A DNA stretch of 10,517 nucleotides from an uncultured Eubacteriales bacterium (lineage in GTDB: Bacteria; Bacillota_A; Clostridia; Peptostreptococcales; Anaerovoracaceae): NCBI GenBank assembly GCA_902774195.1, contig CACYHM010000023.1, forward strand, positions 1 to 10,517. Direction: 5' to 3'. The notes beneath the pieces were generated by a model. It saw only the letters and a list, made by a program, of their open reading frames with translations, did not search any database and was not told where the DNA came from. Numbering within the stretch: position 1 is the first letter of the stretch; every line of letters starts with the position of its first letter. A program made the position numbers and the translations under genes. Below, one piece after another: positions 4,411-10,517 of the stretch.

Positions 4411-6474
4411 ATGTCATATACAGCATTTGAGACGGAAAGACAGAAGCAGGTAAAGACTTTCGGAAAAGATGCAGGGCTGCTGCAGCCGGGACTTGCAGTT
4501 ACAGATGATCCCAACGATCTGAAATCCGCATCTCTTCGCTTTCTTCATGAGCGGTGCGAGGGTCTTCGCTTTGATGAAAAAACAGAAAACGAAGAGAAGG
4601 CCGGAGGGAAGCTTCTTGGTACGAGCCTGCACCCGGGCCAGATACCGTACAATATGCAGATGGATGTGAACCGCCTCTGTCTGGAACGTGAACTGGAAAA
4701 GTTCATCGACTCCGGCGTGGCTGAGGACGCGTATACCATATACTACTGCTATCTGGAAATGTTCTTCGGACACTACGGCAAATCAAAGAAAATGGTAGAG
4801 CTGCTGTCGGAATTCGAGACGAACGCCAGCTCGCTTCTCATGAAGCACCGCGACCATTATTCACATTCGGTATATGTGTTTGCTCTCGGACTCGCGGTAT
4901 ATGAGACAAACGATGCATACCGTATGGCCTTCAAGAAGTCCTATGGCTTTGATACAGATGAAGCAAATAAAACCGTGGATCACGCGGCTGCATGCTGCTT
5001 CCTCGAGTACTGGGGACTCACATCTCTCTTCCATGATATAGGCTATCCGTTTGAGCTGCCGTTTGAGCAGGTCCTGTCCTACTATGAGGCAAAAGGCAAA
5101 AAGAGAGGAAAGGGAAGTCTTTTTATTGCCTATCATGATGTGGACGCGATCACGGCACTGGGAGATGAAGCAAAGAAGCATTTTGAGAAGCTCTACGGAA
5201 AGAGGTTCTCTACGACCGAGGAGCTCTTTGCTTTCGGTATCGCAGACAAACTCGGCGAGCCATATGATGTGACAGAAGATTATCTCCTTAATACTATCCA
5301 CAACAAACCGATAGCTCCGGATGAGTTCGGATACTTTATGGATCACGCCTACTTCAGTGCGACCCGCCTCTTCAGGGAGACCGTGAACTCGCTCGGCATC
5401 GATGCGCTGAATGAGATGCATGTGGATGCACTTACGGCGATCCTTCTCCACAACAGTCTCTACAAATTCGCCATATCTTTTTATAAAGATAAAAACGCAA
5501 AAGGGCCGCTCCTGATGGAGACGCATCCGCTCGCTTATCTGCTCATGCTCTGCGATGAGCTGCAGTGCTGGGACCGTACGGCTTACGGCAGGAACTCCCG
5601 CACGGAACTGCATCCTATGGCGGCGGCTTTCGACTTTTCGGACAATGCTATACGCGTGATCTATTACTACGATCAGGATGAGCAGGAAAAGATCGACCGC
5701 TTCAAGCTGGAGTACCGCGCATGGGAGAAAGCTGGAGAAAACGGAAAAGCCCCGCGTCTGAAGGCATATTCGGACATGGCTGAAAAAGAAGAGCGCTTCA
5801 CCGGGGATATCGAAAAGATCATAGATACGACGGACATCCCGCTGACGGTAGTTCCGAGCACTGCGAAGGTCGACAGGAAAAGCAAGCATACATATCTTTC
5901 CAACAGCGACTTCCTGCATTTGTACGACTTCGCTGTCGCGCTGAATGCCAGATATTCCTATCAGGGGAAAGAGGGCGCTGTGCCGACGGAAGAACTCGAG
6001 AAGGCGTTCGAGGAACTCTCGCTCGAGTACCAGCTTTCAAATATCAACCAGGCGAAGAGCTTCAGCCGTTATCTGGATGTTCTCGGATGTTTCTATACCG
6101 ACCGTCCGGTGGATTATGAAATGGTCAGCAGATTTTCAAAGGAACAGCTTGCAGTTATTGCACCGCTGGAGCATGAGCGCTGGATCAGAGAGCACATCTC
6201 CATGGGATGGGTCAGAGGCGACCTGTATGAAACAGCGGAACTGCCGGAAGAAATGATCAGACAGTACGGAGATGAAGCAACGGCAAGGAAAGCCCTTCGC
6301 GAGCAGCTGCGCATGCACCGGCTGACCATGGACGGAGAGCCGAAAAGAGAAGAGATCTTTGCGCACTATGAAGCTCTGCCTTTAGAGGAAAGGGAGAAAG
6401 ACTATAAGCCGTTCAACAGCATGCTGAAGCTGATAAAAAAGTTCGACGGACTGAGGATATATAAACTGGATTGA
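4411..6474 (+). CDS. HD-domain phosphohydrolase fused to a RyR domain, 687 aa
   Basis: The ATG has AAGGAG 9 bases upstream. Residues about 135-400 form an HD-superfamily domain. The metal-ligand pattern includes H149/H152 in RDHYSHS, H208-D209 in FHDIGYP, H347 in LLHNSLY, and D382 in the LLMLCDELQCWDR helix. HD enzymes hydrolyse nucleotides or cyclic and polyphosphorylated nucleotides; the substrate here is unknown. Residues about 560-685 resemble a RyR domain, the small helical module repeated in ryanodine receptors and also found alone in bacteria and phages: DRPVD (564-568), EHERW (587-591), GW (599-600) and LEEREKDY (658-665). There is no signal peptide or membrane segment. It is the first gene of the operon, 22 bases ahead of the tandem-TIR gene. 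I infer that it senses (RyR) and hydrolyses (HD) a nucleotide signal. The HD call is firm; RyR is assigned from motif resemblance only. Confidence 0.85.
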   Translation: MSYTAFETERQKQVKTFGKDAGLLQPGLAVTDDPNDLKSASLRFLHERCEGLRFDEKTENEEKAGGKLLGTSLHPGQIPYNMQMDVNRLCLERELEKFIDSGVAEDAYTIYYCYLEMFFGHYGKSKKMVELLSEFETNASSLLMKHRDHYSHSVYVFALGLAVYETNDAYRMAFKKSYGFDTDEANKTVDHAAACCFLEYWGLTSLFHDIGYPFELPFEQVLSYYEAKGKKRGKGSLFIAYHDVDAITALGDEAKKHFEKLYGKRFSTTEELFAFGIADKLGEPYDVTEDYLLNTIHNKPIAPDEFGYFMDHAYFSATRLFRETVNSLGIDALNEMHVDALTAILLHNSLYKFAISFYKDKNAKGPLLMETHPLAYLLMLCDELQCWDRTAYGRNSRTELHPMAAAFDFSDNAIRVIYYYDQDEQEKIDRFKLEYRAWEKAGENGKAPRLKAYSDMAEKEERFTGDIEKIIDTTDIPLTVVPSTAKVDRKSKHTYLSNSDFLHLYDFAVALNARYSYQGKEGAVPTEELEKAFEELSLEYQLSNINQAKSFSRYLDVLGCFYTDRPVDYEMVSRFSKEQLAVIAPLEHERWIREHISMGWVRGDLYETAELPEEMIRQYGDEATARKALREQLRMHRLTMDGEPKREEIFAHYEALPLEEREKDYKPFNSMLKLIKKFDGLRIYKLD

Positions 6475-6496
6475 ATGAGCAAAGAGAGGAACTCAT

Positions 6497-9286
6497 ATGA
6501 TCAGCCTGAAGTACAAACAACTCGGACGCGGTTCGGTCAAGGGATCACAGAAGGTATACTACTGCGCTGCGCCGGGCGATCACGAAAAGTTCTTTGACAG
6601 CATTGCGGCAAGCCTTGCTGTCTGCTACCCTGACATCTCGTTATGGTACCCGGATGACGGGGGAGCTGCAGGGCAGATTCCTTCCGGAGAGGCGGAGGAC
6701 TGGCTTTTTGACCTGTCGCATATGAATATTTTTGTCATCCCGGTAACGCGTAAGTTCCTGACGGAAGATAACCGCGCCAGAGATACGGAGTTCGCCTTCG
6801 CCGTAAAGAACCGCATCCCGGTCCTCCCGGTACTTGAGGAGCCGGGACTTGAAGAACTGTTCAACGGGAAGTGCGGAGATCTCCAGTGTCTGTCTGCCGT
6901 GGACAGCGATCCCACGGCGCTCCCGTTTGAGACAAAACTGAAGACCTTTCTTGATTCGGTCCTCCTGAGAGATGAGACCCTGACGAAGATCCGGGAATCC
7001 TTTGGCGGATATATCTTTCTGAGCTACCGTAAAAAAGACCGTGCTCATGCCCGGGAGGTTATGCGGCTCATCCACAGGGATCCGTCCTGCCGCGATGCCG
7101 CGGTCTGGTACGATGAGTTCCTGACTCCGGGCGAGGATTTCAATGATTCCATACGTCAGGCATTCGACCGCAGCTCACTCTTCACACTCGTAGTCACTCC
7201 GAATATTCTGGAAGAAGGCAACTACGTCATGGAACAGGAATACCCCATGGCGGTGGAGGCGGGACGTACGGTCATGCCTGTCGTTGCAGTCGAAACAGAT
7301 GATGCCGCGCTGGAGGCTCATTACCCCGGTATACCGGAACGCTGGAAGTGTTCTGATGAGTATGCGGATCTGATCGCGGAGAAGGTGAGAACGGAGCTTT
7401 CCCTGACATTCAATGACGATCCGGAGCACCGCTACTATATCGGTCTGGCATATCTGAACGGAGTGGATCTTGAAGCGGATCCGGAAAAAGCTTTTTCGCT
7501 CATAACATCGGCAGCTGCTGACGGCGTGGACGAAGCATACAAAAAGCTTGTTGACATGTACAGGACCGGAACGGGCGTTGAGAGGGACTACCGCGAAGCG
7601 GCAGAATGGTCGGAGCGTTATGCGGAGCATCTGGAGAAGCAGATGCCGGATGCTCAAGAAAGGACAGCCGATCCGCGTTATGTCAGCGCATGGCTTGAAG
7701 CAGGAAAAAACTGGGAGTTTGTCGTGGAAGACGAGAAGGCCCTCCGGGCGTACGAGAAGTCTCTGTCGGGAAAGATGACTGCCGGCGACATCGCTTCTTA
7801 TGTCTACCAGATGGAAGCATGCTACAATGCAGCGCTGCTCGCCGAAAGAATGGGCGATCACGGGCTTTCGAAAAGGCTGTCCGACAGATATTTCACCGCC
7901 TGCAACTACTGTTCCGCCTTTGATATCTACAGGATCAGAGCGGAGCAGCTGGCCGGGTCGCTGGCATACCGGGCGGGCAAATGGGGCGAGGCCGTCGTTC
8001 ATTTTGATAAGGGCCTGGAACTGATCGAAGATTACGAAACTGATGATCCTGAGCTGATATATTTCAAACACCTGAAGGCGCAGTTCTGCCAGTTTCTGGG
8101 AAGCTCATATCTCAGGATGGGGGCGGATGCCGACGGTGCCGGCATCGAGGACTATTTTGAACAGGCGCTCGATCTTTATGATGAAGTCGAAAACCAGAAG
8201 TTTGACGGCACGGATGAAGGACGCATGATGATATACCACAGTATCGGAGAGATCAGCAGATCCAGGGGAGACGATGCTGCGGCCGCAGAATACGCCCGTA
8301 AAGCGCTGGAGCTTGCTGCTGCCGTAGATAAAGAGGAAGGTTCGCTTTTCAGCAAACGAACGCTGAAAGATGCCATGCTGGTCCTTCTTGATTCCGCCGG
8401 ATCTCCGGACGTTTCAGAGCTGCCGGCGGATCCTGTATTGATGGACGACCTTGCTGCCGCAGGAGAAGACGGGGATATCGAAAGTCTTCAGACGGCTTAT
8501 GACGGCTACTGCCTGCTCGCGAAGTTCGATCCAGAGGACTGGTTCTATGCTTCGGAGCGCGGCCGGATCGAAGAGATACTGGCTGATGCGTATCACGACC
8601 GCGGAATGAGCGGGGATATCGATATGCTGGAACGCGCTCTCGTTATGGATGATGCCCTGGCGGCACGTCTTGCCTATCCGGAGAGCAGCAGTTACATCGC
8701 AAGAATGGATGAGGAAAGAGAGCAGCTTGCAGGTATGTACCGGGATGCCGCCGAAGCGTCAAAATCTGCCGATGAGCCTGCCGGACTTAGAGCTGATCTT
8801 TTCCTCCGTGCCTGCGAGGCTTATAAAGCTCTGCTGGATGAGGAACCGGACAATGCTGAATGGGAAAGGGCATACGACGCGATGGCAGAGCAGGCCGCCT
8901 TCGATTCCTGGAAATGCGGCAACAGGGGGGAGCCGATAAGGCTGATACGTGCGTACGAGCTCTTCAAAGAGATATCGGAGAAGCATCCGGAGAAAGAAAG
9001 CTGCCGGATGGCTCTGGCTTCCGTCGAAGACTCCCTTGCATATCTCTATTTCGGCTGGGGAAAGACGGATCTGCGCTTCATGGAACTCTCACTGGCTCTG
9101 TACCGGCGTTTGCTCGAGCGCGATCCTGAGAACGAAAGACTCAGAAAGAACGTTCAGGCTGCAGAGAAAAGAGTGGCAAGGCATGAGCTGGCCCGCTTCA
9201 TGAAAGGAAACAGCAGCGAAAAGCGCCAGGCAGAAAACATCATTCAGGGCATCGTCGGACAGAGGGTCGACATGAGTGATATCTGA
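6497..9286 (+). CDS. Tandem TIR protein with Sel1 and TPR-like repeats, 929 aa
   Basis: The ATG has AGAGGA 6 bases upstream and lies 22 bases after the HD-RyR stop. Residues about 18-155 form a divergent TIR: the strand YYCAAPGD replaces the usual FxSYxxxD, but LWYPDDG (49-55), NIFVIPVT and TEFAFA (E98) fit. Residues about 169-300 form a canonical TIR: IFLSYRKKDR, WYDEFLTPGEDF (204-215), LVVTPNILEEGNYV, and E248 in EYPMA as the likely NADase glutamate. Residues about 308-380 hold two Sel1-like repeats (YYIGLAYLNGVDLEADPEKA; LVDMYRTGTGVERDYREAA). The rest, to 929, is helical and TPR-like (for example AAEYARKALELAA, LAYRAGKWGEAVVHF). Bacterial TIRs cleave NAD or make cyclic ADP-ribose signals, and Sel1/TPR regions bind proteins. 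It is cytosolic. I infer that it is an effector or signal-maker of an immune-type system; a scaffold is also possible. Confidence 0.88.
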   Translation: MISLKYKQLGRGSVKGSQKVYYCAAPGDHEKFFDSIAASLAVCYPDISLWYPDDGGAAGQIPSGEAEDWLFDLSHMNIFVIPVTRKFLTEDNRARDTEFAFAVKNRIPVLPVLEEPGLEELFNGKCGDLQCLSAVDSDPTALPFETKLKTFLDSVLLRDETLTKIRESFGGYIFLSYRKKDRAHAREVMRLIHRDPSCRDAAVWYDEFLTPGEDFNDSIRQAFDRSSLFTLVVTPNILEEGNYVMEQEYPMAVEAGRTVMPVVAVETDDAALEAHYPGIPERWKCSDEYADLIAEKVRTELSLTFNDDPEHRYYIGLAYLNGVDLEADPEKAFSLITSAAADGVDEAYKKLVDMYRTGTGVERDYREAAEWSERYAEHLEKQMPDAQERTADPRYVSAWLEAGKNWEFVVEDEKALRAYEKSLSGKMTAGDIASYVYQMEACYNAALLAERMGDHGLSKRLSDRYFTACNYCSAFDIYRIRAEQLAGSLAYRAGKWGEAVVHFDKGLELIEDYETDDPELIYFKHLKAQFCQFLGSSYLRMGADADGAGIEDYFEQALDLYDEVENQKFDGTDEGRMMIYHSIGEISRSRGDDAAAAEYARKALELAAAVDKEEGSLFSKRTLKDAMLVLLDSAGSPDVSELPADPVLMDDLAAAGEDGDIESLQTAYDGYCLLAKFDPEDWFYASERGRIEEILADAYHDRGMSGDIDMLERALVMDDALAARLAYPESSSYIARMDEEREQLAGMYRDAAEASKSADEPAGLRADLFLRACEAYKALLDEEPDNAEWERAYDAMAEQAAFDSWKCGNRGEPIRLIRAYELFKEISEKHPEKESCRMALASVEDSLAYLYFGWGKTDLRFMELSLALYRRLLERDPENERLRKNVQAAEKRVARHELARFMKGNSSEKRQAENIIQGIVGQRVDMSDI

Positions 9287-9287
9287 T

Positions 9288-9671
9288 ATGGGTGTAAAGG
9301 TATTCAGAGATGACAACTGGAAAAGGATAATAGGCGGAGATATCTCCCGCAGGGATATCATGGGCCTTGACGAAGATAAGGACAGAGAGCTGATCGGATA
9401 CCTGAGCATCGTCTCGCCAGTAATCAACACGGACGGAAACGGCATTCCGCTTGGAGCGGAAGAGGACCGTGACGTTTTAACAGCGTCGCTGCACGATTCC
9501 GATCACAGTGTTGCGGCATTCGCCTTCTGCCGGCTCACCGGATACAGCTTCACACCGGATGAGTGCGACGCATACAGTTACCGCACCTTCAGCTGTGATA
9601 TCCTGCCCGGTACGACGGCTGATTACAGGGAGGCAATATGGGACTGCTGGATTTCAATTATATCTTCATAA
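9288..9671 (+). CDS. Unrecognised 127-aa acidic protein between two TIR genes
   Basis: I do not recognise this family. The ATG at 9288 follows the upstream TGA (9284-9286) by one base, with no clear ribosome site of its own, so translation is probably coupled to the tandem-TIR gene. An in-frame GTG at 9276 would add four residues. The protein begins MGVKVFRDDNWKRIIGG, is acidic overall, has no membrane segment and no signal peptide, and contains four Cys (three after residue 85). The stretch LHDSDHSVAAFAFCRLTG resembles a single HEAT-type helix pair, as in proteins that tally repeats, but one copy is not enough to call it. Its 3' end overlaps the next TIR gene by 34 bases. Tight coupling to TIR genes on both sides suggests a partner, inhibitor or adaptor of the TIR proteins (inference). 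Confidence 0.75.
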   Translation: MGVKVFRDDNWKRIIGGDISRRDIMGLDEDKDRELIGYLSIVSPVINTDGNGIPLGAEEDRDVLTASLHDSDHSVAAFAFCRLTGYSFTPDECDAYSYRTFSCDILPGTTADYREAIWDCWISIISS

Positions 9672-10517
9672 GCTATGCACTTGCAGACGCCGATGAGGTG
9701 TCCGGGATCATCAGGCAGTTCCGGGACCGGGGATATCGTGTCTGGTATGACGATGGAACAGTTCCCGGTGATGAAAAGGCAGATACTGTCACACATGCAC
9801 TGGAACATGCAGTGCTCTTCCTGGTATTTTTGTCTCCGCGGTCGGAGGCACTGGCGAAGGTCAGGCGTGAGATCGATCATGCATTGGATACAGGCAAACC
9901 GTTTCTTGCAGTTTACCTTGAGGAAACAAATCTGACGGGAGGACTGCAGCTGAGACTCGCCGCACAGGAGGCTGTCTGGAAGTATCATCTGTCAGATGAA
10001 GAGTTTTATGATCAGTGTTCTGTCGTTTTTGAACGTCTGGGACTTTCCGCAGAGCCATCGGCCCGGGATGAGTCAGCCGTATTGTCAGAGCCTGCAGAAA
10101 CTGTAACTGTCTGCGAAGAGAACCCGGACAGTGATAAGTTGACATTGACGCATTACGACAAGGCGGACCGGGATCATATGCGGAAATTATTGCAGAAGTC
10201 TTCTGTGCTCATTGATCTGATCGCTGAAGACCGGGTCCGGTGGGGGTCGCCTGAGTCAGCCGAACTGATCGATCGGCTGGCAGACGGGATCGGCAATGAA
10301 AACGAAAAGCAGAAAGATGAGTATGAACTTCAGGAACTGAAAGATGACCGCTATTCACTGATAAATCTGTACGCAGGAATAAAAAAGGAGCCGGCATTTC
10401 TGCCTTTGTATTCGGAAACCGGCAAGCTGCTGCGTAAATACGGTCTTTTTGATGAAGAGGCCGTCCTGCTGGAAAACGCAATCGCAGGCGGCGGCTTCAG
10501 CGAAAAAGATCTTGATG
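9638..10517 (+). CDS. TIR-domain protein, 3' end beyond the window
   Basis: An open frame of 293 codons runs to the window edge without a stop. The ATG has GGGAGG four bases upstream and overlaps the end of the preceding gene. Residues about 6-135 form a TIR domain: YIFISYALAD at the first strand, VWYDDGTVPGDE (35-46) at the BB-loop, AVLFLVFLSP, and E78 in REIDHA at the ExxxA position that also carries E98 and E248 in the neighbouring TIR protein. A low-complexity acidic linker (about 136-165) follows. Then comes a charged helical region with a possible TPR-like unit near its visible end (GKLLRKYGLFDEEAVLLENA). It is likely a second NAD-processing or signal-making TIR protein of the same operon. 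The C-terminal partner domain, which would set its role, is not visible. Confidence 0.88.
   Translation, partial: MGLLDFNYIFISYALADADEVSGIIRQFRDRGYRVWYDDGTVPGDEKADTVTHALEHAVLFLVFLSPRSEALAKVRREIDHALDTGKPFLAVYLEETNLTGGLQLRLAAQEAVWKYHLSDEEFYDQCSVVFERLGLSAEPSARDESAVLSEPAETVTVCEENPDSDKLTLTHYDKADRDHMRKLLQKSSVLIDLIAEDRVRWGSPESAELIDRLADGIGNENEKQKDEYELQELKDDRYSLINLYAGIKKEPAFLPLYSETGKLLRKYGLFDEEAVLLENAIAGGGFSEKDLD

Noticed and set aside
4861..5919. 352-codon minus-strand frame inside the HD-RyR gene.
   Set aside because: It lies fully opposite a gene with HD and RyR motifs, has no ribosome site, and its residue content is typical of an antisense shadow.
7175..8071. 298-codon minus-strand frame inside the tandem-TIR gene.
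   Set aside because: Antisense shadow of a region with clear TIR, Sel1 and TPR-like features; no recognisable domain of its own.
9623..9988. 121-codon minus-strand frame and 86-codon plus-strand frame (9675-9935) at the end of the window.
   Set aside because: Both overlap the open TIR frame starting at 9638, which has the TIR motifs and a ribosome site.
1..10517. CRISPR array, insertion sequence or prophage features.
   Set aside because: I saw no regularly spaced repeats, transposase or integrase motifs, or terminal inverted repeats with target duplications.
4411..10517. Thoeris or CBASS assignment for the TIR operon.
   Set aside because: No ThsA-like SIR2/SLOG or Macro effector, no CD-NTase and no SAVED or STING domain is visible, so a known system name is not justified.

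Overview
The window looks like a chromosomal accessory region of a mid-GC Gram-positive anaerobe (Bacillota; a Clostridia/Lachnospiraceae-type genome is my best guess). The reasons are purine-rich Shine-Dalgarno sites of the GGAGG/AAGGAG type, double-glycine leader peptides of the LSxEQLDxVSGG style, a 7TM HD-GYP protein, and a TIR-Sel1/TPR protein of a kind common in gut Bacillota. This is inferred from gene content, not from a marker gene.

Left part (about 1-2350): a small-peptide region. Two plus-strand genes (332-661 and 2051-2296) encode precursors with near-identical double-glycine leaders but unrelated cargos: a charged 78-residue domain and a five-cysteine zinc-ribbon-like module. Between them, on the minus strand, lies an intact CPBP (Abi/CAAX-type) membrane protease, a family linked to bacteriocin immunity and peptide maturation. 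The gaps hold a 13-bp hairpin, a rho-independent terminator and a few tiny ORFs. No peptidase-ABC exporter is visible.

Middle part (2350-4250, minus strand): a two-gene unit. A seven-transmembrane HD-GYP protein (predicted cyclic-dinucleotide phosphodiesterase) overlaps by ATGA the start of a compact SGNH/GDSL esterase. The esterase ends in a strong hairpin terminator shared with the converging zinc-ribbon peptide gene.

Right part (4250-10517, plus strand): a tightly packed operon and the most interesting content. It begins at an extended -10 promoter followed by a perfect inverted repeat. It then encodes (1) a 687-residue protein joining an HD phosphohydrolase domain to a C-terminal RyR domain; (2) a 929-residue protein with two TIR domains, one divergent and one canonical, then Sel1 and TPR-like repeats; (3) an unrecognised 127-residue acidic protein starting 1 nt after the preceding stop; and (4) another TIR protein overlapping (3) by 34 nt and running off the window. 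Three TIR domains, helical-repeat scaffolds and an HD-RyR protein in one coupled operon suggest a nucleotide/NAD-centred defence or signalling system. The TIRs would make or destroy a nucleotide signal and HD-RyR would sense or hydrolyse a nucleotide. That functional model is inference; the domain content is read from the sequence.
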